Below are positions 36,697-47,300 of a DNA stretch of 64,000 nt, in pieces. A program made the position numbers and the translations under genes. The notes beneath the pieces were generated by a model. It searched no databases and was not told where the DNA came from. It worked only from the letters and a program-made list of their open reading frames with translations. Source of the DNA: Methylocystis sp. ATCC 49242 (GTDB lineage: Bacteria > Pseudomonadota > Alphaproteobacteria > Rhizobiales > Beijerinckiaceae); contig NZ_KE124774.1 in the NCBI RefSeq assembly GCF_000188155.2, positions 2,362,356 through 2,426,355 of the forward strand, in the 5' to 3' direction. Each line of letters opens with the position of its first letter. Positions within the stretch are counted from its first letter, which is position 1.

Positions 36697-37874
36697 CCGC
36701 GGGCGCCGGCGAGGAGCGCGTCGAGGAGCGCCGCCTGCCGGAGGTCGACAGGCTGCGCGGCCTCGTCATGGTGATCATGGCGCTGGACCATATGCGGGAC
36801 TTCTTCGACGCGGACGCCATCCGCTTCAGCCCGACTGATTTGGCGCACACATATCCGTTTCTGTTCTTCACCCGCTTCATCACCCATTTCTGCGCGCCGA
36901 CCTTCGCCCTGCTCGCGGGCGTCGGCGCGTTCCTCTATGGCGCGCGCCAGCAAAACCCTCGCAAGCTCTCGCTGTTTCTGGCCTCGCGCGGCCTTTGGCT
37001 GATCTTTCTGGACGCCGTCCTCATCAGCCCGATCTGGAGCATGGGCTCGGGAAAGATCGAATTCGGCACGCTTTACGCCATAGGCTGCGGCCTGCTGGCG
37101 CTTTCGGCGCTGTCCCGGCTGCCGGCGCGCGCCGTGCTCGCCATCGGCGCTGCGATCATTCTCGGACACAATCTGCTCGATGGAATCCACGCCGCCGATC
37201 TCGGCGCCTGGGGTCCATGGTGGCGACTGCTGCATGAGCCGGGGCCCCTTCCGCTCGCCATTCCCGGCGGGGTGATCTATCCGGCGCTGCCCTGGATCGG
37301 CGTCGTCGCCTTCGGCTATGGAATCGGGCCGCTCTTCCAGCGCGCGGCCGGCGAGCGCGATCGCATCCTGCGGATCGGCGGGCTTGCGGCGCTGGCGCTG
37401 TTCCTCGCGCTGCGCAGCGGCAATTTTTACGGCGACCCGAAAGGCTGGGCCACGCAGCGCGACGCGGTCTTTTCCGCGCTTTCGTTTCTGAACGTGACGA
37501 AATATCCGCCCTCTCTGCTCTATCTGCTCGTCACCCTCGGCGGCGCCATGCTGGTCCTGCCCCTGCTGGAGAAGGTGAGAGGCGCGGCCGGAAAGGCGCT
37601 GGTCATCTTCGGCCGAACGCCCCTCTTCTTTTACGTCCTGCACCTTTACCTCGGAGTCGCCGCGGCGCTGGCGCTCGCGCTCGGGCGCGGCTATTCGCTT
37701 GCGCAAATCGGCGAATTCGCGAAGTCCGGCGCGCCGCCGCCGGAATTCGGCGCGGGGTTGGCGGGCGCCTATGTCGCGTGGATCGCCGTGGTGCTCGCGC
37801 TTTTCCCGCTGTGCCGCTGGTTCGCGGAACTCAAGCGCCGTCGCGCCGACTGGTGGTGGCTCAGTTATCTGTAA
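36693..37874 (+). CDS. HGSNAT/DUF1624-type membrane acyltransferase-like protein
   Basis: This 393-residue protein has about ten helices and opens with RLRGLVMVIMALDHMRDFF, the signature of the heparan-alpha-glucosaminide N-acetyltransferase catalytic domain (DUF1624). THFCAPTFALLAGVGAFL, ALPWIGVVAFGYGIGPLF and IFGRTPLFFYVLHLYLG are further family segments. Members may transfer acetyl groups from cytoplasmic acetyl-CoA to extracytoplasmic glycans, but bacterial substrates are unknown. It is translationally coupled to ccdA. Confidence 0.86.
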   Translation: MTAGAGEERVEERRLPEVDRLRGLVMVIMALDHMRDFFDADAIRFSPTDLAHTYPFLFFTRFITHFCAPTFALLAGVGAFLYGARQQNPRKLSLFLASRGLWLIFLDAVLISPIWSMGSGKIEFGTLYAIGCGLLALSALSRLPARAVLAIGAAIILGHNLLDGIHAADLGAWGPWWRLLHEPGPLPLAIPGGVIYPALPWIGVVAFGYGIGPLFQRAAGERDRILRIGGLAALALFLALRSGNFYGDPKGWATQRDAVFSALSFLNVTKYPPSLLYLLVTLGGAMLVLPLLEKVRGAAGKALVIFGRTPLFFYVLHLYLGVAAALALALGRGYSLAQIGEFAKSGAPPPEFGAGLAGAYVAWIAVVLALFPLCRWFAELKRRRADWWWLSYL

Positions 37875-38021
37875 CCCGGCCCAGCGTCAAATTGTCGCAT
37901 GGACGCCCGTCGGCAACGCCGTCTTGGTCGCGGCGCGGCGCGCTTGTATAGAAGAGCCGAACTTCAAAGGCGGTCCTTCTGATCCGCAGAATGTCTTAAC
38001 GCGAGGGTTCGGGGAAACGGA

Positions 38022-40625
38022 ATGCTGGAAAAACTGGTCGCCTTCTGTCTCCGCTGGCCCTGGACCGTCGTTTTTCTCACACTCGCGCTGACCGGCGGGG
38101 GCGTTTTTCTCACCGTCGACCGCTTCCAGATCGACACGGACACGGCTCATCTTTTCTCCGCCGACATCCCCTGGCGGAAAAACGAGGCGGCGATGTATCG
38201 CGCTTTTCCGGCGCTGGAGGATATCATCGTCGCAGTGATCGACGCGCCGACAGGCGAGGAGGCGGACGACGCCGCCCGCCGCCTGAACGACGCGCTTCAG
38301 AATCGCCCGCTCATCTCCCGGTCCTGGCGGCCCGACGATCACGAATTCTTCCGCAAGAACGGCCTGCTCTACCTGCCCACGGCGGAGGTCGAGAAGACCG
38401 TCGGCATGATGATGGGCCAGCGCGACGTGCTGACGCCGCTGGCGGAGGACCCGAGCCTGAGGGGCCTCTCCAACGTCCTGCTGGGCAATCTGAAATCCGC
38501 CTCCGTCAGCGAGCGCATTTTCACCCGCTACCTCGCCGGCCTCGACGAGTTCTCGCGCGTCTTCGAGGAGACGCTCGCCGGCCGCAGCACAGAGGTCGAC
38601 TGGGGCAAGCTGCTTTCCGGCGGCGGGAGCGCCGGGCCGACGACGCCCGCGCTCGAAAAGCGCCGCATGGTGCTCATCAAGCCGGTGATCGACTATTCGG
38701 CCCTGCAGCCCGGCGCCGACGCCATCGAGCTGGTTCGCTCGACAGCCGCCGACGTCGGAATCACGAAGGATAAGGGCGTCACACTCCGCCTCACCGGACA
38801 GGTGCCGCTCGCCGATGAGGAATTCGCCACGATCTCCGAGAACATGGCGCTCAACACCACGGCGACCCTGGTCGTCGTGACGCTCATCCTTTTCGCCGCG
38901 TTGCGCTCGCCCAAGCTCATCCTCGCGGTGCTCATCACGCTCCTCGCCGGTCTCGCCATCACCTCCGGCCTCGGCATCCTTCTCATCGGCCGCTTCAACA
39001 TGATTTCGGTCGCCTTTGCGGCCCTTTTCATCGGTCTCGGCGTCGATTTCGGCATCCAGTTCGCGACCCGCTATCGCGAGGAGCGTCACACCGACAACGA
39101 CCTCGAGCGCGCGATCATGGCCGCGACGCGCGGCATCGGCGGCTCCCTCACGCTCGCCGCCGTCTCGCTGCTCGCGGGTTTCTTCTGCTTCCTGCCGACG
39201 CCTTTCCTCGGCGTGTCCGAGCTCGGCCTCATCGCCGGCATCGGAATGATCGTCGCCTATCTCGCGACGCTCACCTTCCTGCCGGCGGCCATCAAGCTGA
39301 TGCGCCCGCGCCCGGAACATGTGCCGATCGCCACTGCCTCGCTCGCGGCGGTGGACCACTGGATCGAGGGGCACCGCAAGCTCGTGCTGATCCTCACGGC
39401 GCTGGCCGTCCTCGCCGGAACGCCCTTCCTGTTGCGCCTGCATTTCGATTCCAATCCGATGAATCTGCGCAATCAGCAGGTCGAATCGGTCGCGACCTTC
39501 CTCGACCTGTCGAAAGACCCGAGGACCGCGCCCAACAAGATCGAGGTGCTCGCCCCCTCGCTGGAGGCCGCGCGCGAACTCGAGAAGAAGCTTCTCGCCC
39601 TGCCGGAAGTGGACCACATCGACTCGATCGACTCGCTCATTCCCAAAGACCAGGACGAGAAGCTCGCGCTGATCGAGCGCGCGCGCTCGGAGCTGCGGGG
39701 CGCGCTTGAACCCAGGAAGAAGCCCGCGCCCACGGAGGCCGAAACCGTAAAGGCGCTGACGGCCGCCACCAAAGCGCTTCGCGGCGCAGTAAAGAGCCTC
39801 AAGAAGCCGGCGCCCGCGGTCGCGCGCTTCGCCGACAATCTCGACGCGCTCGCCAAGGCGAGCCCCGAGATCCGCGCAAGGGCGCGGGCGGCGATCTTCG
39901 ACGGTTTCGAGAAAATGCTGGGCGAAATCCGGCAGGCTCTCGGCGCCGAGCGCGTCACGCCGGAATCGCTGCCGCAGGATCTGCGTGGCGACTGGATTTC
40001 CAACACGGGCCTGGTGCGGCTCGAAGTCACGCCGAAGGGCGACAGCAACGACCGCATCGTCATGACGAAATTCGCCGACGCCGTGATGGCGGTGGCGCCC
40101 GACGCGAGTGGACCCCCGATCATCGTCTCGGAGGCGAGCAGGACGGTGACGAAGGCTTTCCTGCAGGCGGGCTTTTATGCGCTTGTCTCAATCTTCATTA
40201 TTCTGGCGGTGGCCCTGCGCAATCCGATCGACGTCGCCCTGACGCTCGGACCGCTGGTGCTCGCCGGAATCATGAGCCTGCAGGCGGCGGAGGCGCTGGG
40301 CGTATCGCTGAATTTCGCCAATATCATCGCCTTGCCGCTGATGTTCGGCGTCGGCGTCGCCTTCCACATCTACTATGTCATCGCCTGGCGGGCGGGCATG
40401 GTGGACATGCTGGCCTCGAGCCTGACGCGCGCGATCTTCTTCAGCTCGCTGACGACCGGGACGGCTTTCGGCAGCCTGTTCATGTCCAGCCATCCGGGAA
40501 CCGCGAGCATGGGTGAATTTCTCGTGATTTCCCTGTTCTTTACGTTGCTCGCGGCCTTCATCATCGTGCCGGCCTTCCTCGGGCCGCCGCGCGTTCCGGC
40601 CAGGAAAGCCTCAGATGCGACTTGA
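38022..40625 (+). CDS. hpnN: Hopanoid-associated RND transporter HpnN
   Basis: HpnN moves hopanoids from the inner to the outer membrane. The protein of 867 residues has the two-fold RND layout with 12 helices, and the N terminus MLEKLVAFCLRWPWTVV followed by FQIDTDTAHLFSADIPWR, the typical HpnN start. RND helix motifs include AALFIGLGVDFGIQFATRYREE and FGVGVAFHIYYVIAWRAG. The Ala/Lys-rich segment near 565-600 (EPRKKPAPTEAETVKALT) is part of a periplasmic coiled region. No squalene-hopene cyclase gene or other hpn gene is next to it, so hpnN is orphaned here. It implies the organism makes hopanoids. Confidence 0.92.
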   Translation: MLEKLVAFCLRWPWTVVFLTLALTGGGVFLTVDRFQIDTDTAHLFSADIPWRKNEAAMYRAFPALEDIIVAVIDAPTGEEADDAARRLNDALQNRPLISRSWRPDDHEFFRKNGLLYLPTAEVEKTVGMMMGQRDVLTPLAEDPSLRGLSNVLLGNLKSASVSERIFTRYLAGLDEFSRVFEETLAGRSTEVDWGKLLSGGGSAGPTTPALEKRRMVLIKPVIDYSALQPGADAIELVRSTAADVGITKDKGVTLRLTGQVPLADEEFATISENMALNTTATLVVVTLILFAALRSPKLILAVLITLLAGLAITSGLGILLIGRFNMISVAFAALFIGLGVDFGIQFATRYREERHTDNDLERAIMAATRGIGGSLTLAAVSLLAGFFCFLPTPFLGVSELGLIAGIGMIVAYLATLTFLPAAIKLMRPRPEHVPIATASLAAVDHWIEGHRKLVLILTALAVLAGTPFLLRLHFDSNPMNLRNQQVESVATFLDLSKDPRTAPNKIEVLAPSLEAARELEKKLLALPEVDHIDSIDSLIPKDQDEKLALIERARSELRGALEPRKKPAPTEAETVKALTAATKALRGAVKSLKKPAPAVARFADNLDALAKASPEIRARARAAIFDGFEKMLGEIRQALGAERVTPESLPQDLRGDWISNTGLVRLEVTPKGDSNDRIVMTKFADAVMAVAPDASGPPIIVSEASRTVTKAFLQAGFYALVSIFIILAVALRNPIDVALTLGPLVLAGIMSLQAAEALGVSLNFANIIALPLMFGVGVAFHIYYVIAWRAGMVDMLASSLTRAIFFSSLTTGTAFGSLFMSSHPGTASMGEFLVISLFFTLLAAFIIVPAFLGPPRVPARKASDAT

Positions 40626-40698
40626 CGACCATCGCCTTTCGGCCTTTCGCTATGGCCGAAACGCTTCCGCGCAAATTATGATTCAGGGGTCCGGCTTC

Positions 40699-41295
40699 AT
40701 GAGAATGGGAAAGAATTTTCTGCACATCCTCGCCGCGACGGCCCTGTGGGCTCCGATCGCCGCCCATGCCGCCGACTCGATCTTTGGCGTCTGGGTGCGC
40801 GACGGCCATCCGACCGACAAGCTCGAATTCTACGACTGCTCGGGAAAGCTCTGCGCCAAGGGCATCCTGCCGATGCTCGACGGTTCGCCCGCGCCGCAGA
40901 TCCTGCGCAGCGCCGCCAAGACGGGGCCGAACAGCTGGAAGGGCGATCTGTTCAACCCGGAGGACGGCAAGACCTACACCGGCAAGATCACCTATGACTC
41001 GCCGACCAAGCTGACCCTGACGGGATGCCTCGTGGCCTTCCTGTGCCAGAGCGAGACCTGGACGCGCGTTTCCGGCCCGCCCAAACCCGCCGCGGCGGAG
41101 GCGAAGCCCGCGGGTAAGGGCGCGCCCGCGCACGAGGGCGAAAAGGAAAAAGAGAAGGCTCCGGAAAAGGAGAACTCGAAATCCGTCGAACAGCCCGCCA
41201 AGACGACCCCGGCGAAGCCGAAGTCGGGAGCGGCGCCCGCCGCGGGGAAACCCGCCGCGCCGAAGCACCCGGCGCCCGAGGATGCGGACGAATAG
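40699..41295 (+). CDS. DUF2147 family exported protein with charged tail
   Basis: This 198-residue protein has a signal peptide (NFLHILAATALWAPIAAHA) and a DUF2147 lipocalin-like domain (about 26-125): SIFGVWVRDGHPTDKLEFYD, then CSGKLCAKGILPM, NPEDGKTYTGKI and the closing GCLVAFLCQSETWTRV. Two cysteine pairs may be oxidised. After residue 130 comes a low-complexity Ala/Lys/Pro/Glu tail typical of envelope-spanning or peptidoglycan-contacting regions. Function is unknown. The ATG giving MRMGKNF follows CAGGGG. It lies 74 bp after hpnN. Confidence 0.85.
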   Translation: MRMGKNFLHILAATALWAPIAAHAADSIFGVWVRDGHPTDKLEFYDCSGKLCAKGILPMLDGSPAPQILRSAAKTGPNSWKGDLFNPEDGKTYTGKITYDSPTKLTLTGCLVAFLCQSETWTRVSGPPKPAAAEAKPAGKGAPAHEGEKEKEKAPEKENSKSVEQPAKTTPAKPKSGAAPAAGKPAAPKHPAPEDADE

Positions 41296-41553
41296 GATTT
41301 TTCAGGGGATTCCCCGTTGGTTAAACGATCGGTAACTTGACGCTTCTCTCGCGGCGCGAGAGCTTGCAGAGATTGATTCACGCGCGTCGCGCGGCCTCGC
41401 GCGCGCATCCAGCCGCAGCGCAACATTCCGGCGTCCGCCGAGGACAAGCGGGCGGCGAAGGGAGCTCGGGCTCGCCGACGCTTCCTTGTCGAGCGCCGCC
41501 GCAACGATCTGAACGCGACCCCTGGTCCGTGGCGAATCGGAGATGACGTTCTG

Positions 41554-43104
41554 TTGACCGGCCTCGCCTACTTCCCCTTCTTTCAGCGCATCGCGCGGAC
41601 AGCCTCGGTCTGCGCGGCGTCGATCGCGCTCATCGGCTGCGATCTGGAGTGGGAGAAGCCCGACCTCGCAACCCCGCCGCCGGAGCGTTTTCGCGAGGCC
41701 AGGCCCGCATCCGCCGCGCCGATCCCGGCGGGGAAGGACTTCGCGGCCAAGTTCGGCTCCAAGGAGCTCACGGCGCTCGTCGAAAAGGCGCTGGCGGACA
41801 ATCTCGACATCGCCGCCGCCGTGGCGCGCATCGACGAGGCGGATGCGCAGGCGCGGGTCGCCAGCGCCGCCTTGTGGCCGAGCATTTCGATGCTGGACGT
41901 CGCGCGCACGACCCGCATTCCCGGCACGACGCTCAATATCGCCTCGGCCAGCACCGGCGCAAATCCGGCGACCCAGGGAACGACGACGACGGCCACGGGC
42001 TTCAAGGCGCGGCATTTCGGCTTCTTCCAGCTCGGCCTCAACGCCAGTTACGAGATCGACTTCTGGGGCAAGAACGAGGACGCCTCCAACGCCGCGCGTC
42101 TCCTCGCCAACGCCAGCCGCTTCGATCGCGACACCGTCGAGATCGCGACGGTCGCGGCGGTGATGAACGCCTATTTCCAGGTGCTGACCGCGCAGGACCG
42201 CGTGCGCATCGCCCGCAGCAATGTCGCCATCGCCGAGAAGGTGAACGACGCGATCCAGGCGCGTTTCACCGTCGGCACCGCCAGCGCGCTCGACACCGCG
42301 CAGCAGGAAACCGTCCTCGCCCAGCAGCGGGCCGCCATCCCGCCCCTCGAGCAGACGCTGCTGCAAACGAAAAACGTCCTTGCCGTCCTGCTCGGCCGCA
42401 CGCCGGAAAGCGTCAATGTGAAGGGCGGTTCGCTCACGAAGCTGACCTTCCCCAAGATTGCGCCGGGCCTGCCGTCGGAGGTGCTGCTGCGCCGTCCGGA
42501 CGTCGCCAACGCCGAAGCGCAACTCGCCTCGCAGGAATTCTCGGTGTTGCAGGCGCGCGCCGCCTTCTTCCCGTCCGTGACGCTCACCGGACAGTATGGG
42601 GTGCAGACCGCGCTGCTGCGCAATCTCATCCGCCCGGAGGCGATCGCCTGGCAGGCGGCCACGAATCTCGCGCAGCCCCTTTTCGACGGCTACAATCTGC
42701 AGGGCCAGTACGAGTTGCAAAAGGGTCGCTACGCCGAACTCGCCTCCCTATATCGCAAGCAAATCCTCACGGCGCTGTCGGACGTGGAGAACGCCCTGAT
42801 CGCGGTGCGTGAGACGGCGCAGCAGCTGAAGCTGCAGGGAGCCGCCGTGAACGCTGCGCGCCGGGCCTATGACGCCGCCTTCATGCGGCTGCAGGAAGGG
42901 ACGATCGACATCATCACCCTGTCGACGACGGAGCGGGATCTGTTCACGACCCAGGAGGCCGAAGCGGTCGTGCGGCTGAATTATTTCCAGGCGGCGACGA
43001 GCCTCTATCAGGCGCTCGGCGGCGGCTGGTCGCCGACCACGCGCAACGACGAAATCGCGCGCGCCGCCGCGGCTTACGAGGCCGACAAAGGGCCCTGGCC
43101 ATGA
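41554..43104 (+). CDS. NodT-family outer-membrane efflux lipoprotein
   Basis: This is the outer-membrane channel of a tripartite RND pump. It has 516 residues, a lipoprotein signal with lipobox LIGC (Cys29), and two OEP repeats with the NodT pattern: NLDIAAAVARIDEADAQARVA, LGLNASYEIDFWGKNEDA, LLRRPDVANAEAQLASQEFSV and the C-terminal FMRLQEGTIDIITLSTTERDL. The start is TTG; no ATG is in frame nearby and GGAG lies about 12 bases upstream. A 258-bp gap precedes it, likely with the operon promoter. The stop overlaps the ATG of the next gene (ATGA). Confidence 0.93.
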   Translation: MTGLAYFPFFQRIARTASVCAASIALIGCDLEWEKPDLATPPPERFREARPASAAPIPAGKDFAAKFGSKELTALVEKALADNLDIAAAVARIDEADAQARVASAALWPSISMLDVARTTRIPGTTLNIASASTGANPATQGTTTTATGFKARHFGFFQLGLNASYEIDFWGKNEDASNAARLLANASRFDRDTVEIATVAAVMNAYFQVLTAQDRVRIARSNVAIAEKVNDAIQARFTVGTASALDTAQQETVLAQQRAAIPPLEQTLLQTKNVLAVLLGRTPESVNVKGGSLTKLTFPKIAPGLPSEVLLRRPDVANAEAQLASQEFSVLQARAAFFPSVTLTGQYGVQTALLRNLIRPEAIAWQAATNLAQPLFDGYNLQGQYELQKGRYAELASLYRKQILTALSDVENALIAVRETAQQLKLQGAAVNAARRAYDAAFMRLQEGTIDIITLSTTERDLFTTQEAEAVVRLNYFQAATSLYQALGGGWSPTTRNDEIARAAAAYEADKGPWP

Positions 43105-44348
43105 TCCGCGCCGACCGGCGAATTCTGATGGCGGTCGCCGCGCTGGCGATTGCGCTGGGGGCGGGCTGGGCCTATCGCGCCGGCTGGTTTCCGGGCGCCT
43201 CCCGCGGCGAGAAGGAGACGACCGAGGGCCGGCGCGGCGCGCCGCGCGGCGACGCGCCGGTCACCGTGACGACGGCGCAGGCGAAAATCTCGGACGTGCC
43301 GGTCACGATCGACGCGGTCGGGACGGTGCAGGCGCTCAACACCGTCATGATCCGCACGCAGGTCGACGGGCGACTGGTGCGTCTCGGCTTCACCGAGGGC
43401 CAGGACGTGCGCAAGGACGACATCCTCGCCGAGATCGACCCGTCGCTCTACCGGGCGCAATATGAGCAGGCGGTCGCGAAAAAGGTCCAGGACGAGGCCA
43501 ATCTCGCCAACGCCCGCGTCGATCTCCTGCGCTACGAGAAGCTCGTCGCCGGAAAATTCGCCTCCGTTCAGCAATACGCCACGCAAAAGGCGCTCGTGGA
43601 GCAGCTGGCGGCGCAGGTTCGCGCCGATCAGGCCGCGATCGACAGCGCCAAAACGACGCTCGATTATGCGACGATCCGATCCCCGATCGACGGGCGCGCC
43701 GGCATCCGTCTCGTCGACGTCGGCAATATCCTGCATCCGTCGGACCAGAGCGGAATTGTTGTAATCACGCAGCTCAAACCCATCTATATCGTATTCACGC
43801 TGCCGCAGCAGGCGCTGCCGGCGGTGCAGAAGGCGCAACGCGACGGCCCTCCGAAGGTCGTCGCGCTGGGACCGGACAATGCGACGGCGATCGCCAGCGG
43901 CGAACTGACGGTGATCGACAATCAGATCGACCAGCTGACGGGCACAGTGCGGCTGAAGGCCACGTTTCCCAACGCGGATCTGACGCTCTGGCCCGGACAG
44001 TTCGTCAATGTGCGACTGATGCTCGACACGATCCGGGACGCGATCGTGACGCCTAGCCCCGCCGTGCAGCGCGGCCCGAGCGACGCCTTCGTCTATGTGC
44101 TGGGCGACGACGGCTTGGCGCATATGCGGCCGGTGAAGACCGGGCGCCAGGACGAGGCGATCGTCGTGGTCACCGACGGTCTCAGGGCCGGGGAGACGGT
44201 CATAACGAGCGGCTTCTCGCGACTCTTCGACGGCGCGAAGACACACGTCGTCAATTCGACGTCCGACGTCAAAGAGGCGCCGGATTCCGGTAAGAATGTC
44301 TCCCCGCCGCCCGAGGGCGCCCCGCGGGAGCGAGGCAGGCGGCACTAG
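43101..44348 (+). CDS. RND efflux membrane-fusion protein (MdtA-like)
   Basis: This periplasmic adaptor has 415 residues, an N-terminal anchor (RILMAVAALAIALGAGWAYR), a charged linker and the MdtA-like body: lipoyl domain DAVGTVQALNTVMIRTQVDG, alpha-hairpin (RAQYEQAVAKKVQDEANLAN), then GRAGIRLVDVGNILHPSD and VFTLPQQALPAVQKAQ. It links the NodT channel to the inner-membrane pumps that follow. It overlaps the NodT gene by four bases and precedes the first RND gene by 29. It is complete. Confidence 0.94.
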   Translation: MIRADRRILMAVAALAIALGAGWAYRAGWFPGASRGEKETTEGRRGAPRGDAPVTVTTAQAKISDVPVTIDAVGTVQALNTVMIRTQVDGRLVRLGFTEGQDVRKDDILAEIDPSLYRAQYEQAVAKKVQDEANLANARVDLLRYEKLVAGKFASVQQYATQKALVEQLAAQVRADQAAIDSAKTTLDYATIRSPIDGRAGIRLVDVGNILHPSDQSGIVVITQLKPIYIVFTLPQQALPAVQKAQRDGPPKVVALGPDNATAIASGELTVIDNQIDQLTGTVRLKATFPNADLTLWPGQFVNVRLMLDTIRDAIVTPSPAVQRGPSDAFVYVLGDDGLAHMRPVKTGRQDEAIVVVTDGLRAGETVITSGFSRLFDGAKTHVVNSTSDVKEAPDSGKNVSPPPEGAPRERGRRH

Positions 44349-44377
44349 GGCGCTCCGAAGAAGTGATCTGACGCGGC

Positions 44378-47300
44378 ATGAATGTTTCGGCGCCCTTCAT
44401 CAAACGGCCGGTGGCCACCTCGCTGATGGCCTTCGCCCTGCTGCTGTTCGGCGTGCTGGGCTACATGCGCCTGTCCATCTCGCCGCTGCCGCAGGTCGAC
44501 TTCCCGACAATTCAGGTCACGACGCAGCTTCCCGGCGCCAACCCCGATACGATCGCCTCCCTCGTGACGGCCTCGCTCGAACGCCAGTTCGGGCAGATAC
44601 CGTCGCTGACGAGCATGTCGTCGCAGAGCTCCTTCGGCCTGTCGCAGATCACCTTGCAATTCGATCTCGACCGCGACATCGACGCCGCCGCGCAGGACGT
44701 GCAATCGGCGATCAACGCCGCCGCCTCGACGCTGCCGAAAAATCTGCCCTATCCGCCCGTTTACGCGAAGGTTAACCCCGCCGACACGCCGGTGCTGACG
44801 CTGACGCTGCGCTCGAAGACCGCGACGCTGCGCGATTTGAGCGATCTCGCCGACACGCTGATCGCGCCGCAGCTGTCGCAGGTCACGGGCGTCGGCCGCG
44901 TCGCGGTTCAGGGCGGCGTTCGCCCCGCCGTGCGCATCGAGGCGGACCTCGCGCGGCTCGCGGCGAACCGGATCGGCCTCGAGGATCTGCGCGAGGCCAT
45001 CGCCGCCGCCAATATCGCCGGCGCCAAGGGCTCGCTCGACGGCAGCCGCCAGTCCTATACGCTCGACGCCAACGACCAGATCCTGAAGGCCGATCAATAC
45101 AAGACGATCGTCGTCGCCTGGCGCAACAAGGCGCCGGTGATGCTGAGCGACGTCGCCAATGTGGTCGAGGGCCTCGAGAACGCCCGCGTCGGCGGCTGGT
45201 ACAACGGCGAGCAGTCGATCGTGCTCGACGTGATGCGCCAGCCCGGCGCCAATATCATCAGCACCGTCGAACTGGTGAAAAAGGAGCTGCCGCAACTGCG
45301 CGGCGCGCTGCCCGCCGGCATGGCGCTCGACATCGTCAACGACCGGACGGACACGATCCGCGCCTCGATCCACGAGGTTGAACTCACCCTCGTGATCGCG
45401 GCGGCGCTCGTCGTATTCGTCGTCCTGATGTTCCTGCGCAGCTGGCGCGCGACGATCATCGCCGGCGTCAGCCTGCCGCTCTCCATCATTGCGACCTTCG
45501 CGATAATGTGGGCCGCCGGGTTTTCGCTCGACAATCTTTCGTTGATGGCGCTAACCATCGGCACCGGCTTCATCGTCGACGACGCGATCGTCATGATCGA
45601 GAACATCGTGCGCAACATAGAGGGCGGCAAGAAGCCGCTCCAGGCGGCGCTCGACGGCGCGCGCGAGATCGGCTTCACGGTCGTGTCGCTCACCGTGTCG
45701 CTCATCGCGGTGTTCATCCCGCTGCTATTCATGACCGGCGTCGTCGGACGCATGTTCCGCGAATTTGCGCTGACTCTGACGATCGCCGTCGTCGTCTCGG
45801 CGGTGATTTCCCTCACGCTGACGCCGATGCTCTGCGCGACGCTGCTGCGCCACGCCCCCGCGCGCACGCACACGGGGTGGGAAATCTTCTCGCTGTGGCT
45901 GGACCGCGCCTATTATCGTTCGCTCGACTGGGCGCTGAAGCACGAGCGTTTCATGCTTGCCCTGACCGGCGCCACGCTCGCCCTCACCATGGTCCTTTTC
46001 GCGACGATTCCGAAAGGCTTCCTGCCGCGGCAGGACACGAGCCTGCTCAGCGTCGTGCTGGAAGCCTCGGCCGACACGTCCTTCGAGCGCATGAAACATT
46101 TGCAGGGCGAGGTGACAAAAGTCTTCCGGCGCGATCCGGAGGTGACGGGCGTCATCTCCGTTCTGGGCGTCGGGCCGCTCAACGCCACGACCAATGTCGG
46201 CCGCCTGACGGTGACATTGCGCAGCCGCGACGAGCGCACGACGGGCGCGGACGCAATCGCCGACAGGCTGAAGGCGGCGGGCGAGCGCGTCCCCGGCGTC
46301 ACGCTCTATGTCGAGCCGGTGCAGGACATTCAGATCACGACGCGGCCGAGCCGCTCGCAATATCAATACACCCTCACCGCGGCCGACGCCGGCGAACTGC
46401 TGACATGGTCGAACCGTCTCCTCGACCAGCTGCGCAAGACGCCGGGGCTGCGCAATGTCGCGGCCGAGACGCAGGACGGCGGCCTGCGCGCGCTGATGCG
46501 CATTGATCGGGAGAAGATGGGCCGTCTCGGGATCTCGGCGCAGAACGTCGACGACGTGCTCAACGACGCTTTCGGTCAGCGGCAGATTTCGACGATCTAT
46601 ACGCAGTCGAACCAGTATCGCGTGATCCTCGAGGCCGCGCAACAATATCTGCGCAACGCCTCGGCGCTGGAGAAGCTCTATGTCGCGCCGGTGGGCGGCG
46701 GACCGCAGACGCCGCTCGCGGCCTTCGTGCATATCGACCAGGTCGCCGCGCCGCTCTCCGTTTCCCATCAGGACCAGTTCCCGGCCTCGACCATCAGCTT
46801 CGACCTGTCCGAGGGTGTGGCGCTCGGCGACGCCGTGAAGTTGATCGCGAAGGCCCAGACCGCGATCGGCATGCCGGAGTCGATCATGGGCGTGTTCAGC
46901 GCCGACGCGGCCGAGTTCAACAAGTCGCTGGCGAGCGAGCCCTGGCTCATTCTGGCGGCGATCGTCGCCATCTATGTCGTTCTCGGCGTGCTCTACGAGA
47001 GCTTTGCGCATCCCTTCACCGTGCTCACCACCCTGCCGTCGGCTGGCGTCGGCGCCTTGCTGGCGCTCATGCTGTTTCGCATCGACCTGTCGATCGTCGC
47101 GCTGATCGGCGTCGTGCTTCTGATGGGCATCGTAAAGAAAAACGCGATCATGATGATCGACTTCGCGCTCGAGGCCGAACGCGTCGACGGGCTCTCGCCG
47201 CGCGACTCGATCATCCGGGCCGCGCATATGCGCTTCCGTCCCATCATGATGACGACGCTCGCTGCGCTCTTCGGCGCCCTGCCGCTCGCGCTCGCCCATG

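Noticed and set aside
41321-41335. A second CtrA-like box (TTAA-N7-GTAAC) before the efflux operon
   Set aside because: The second half is GTAA rather than TTAA and there is no flanking symmetry, so chance is a sufficient explanation.
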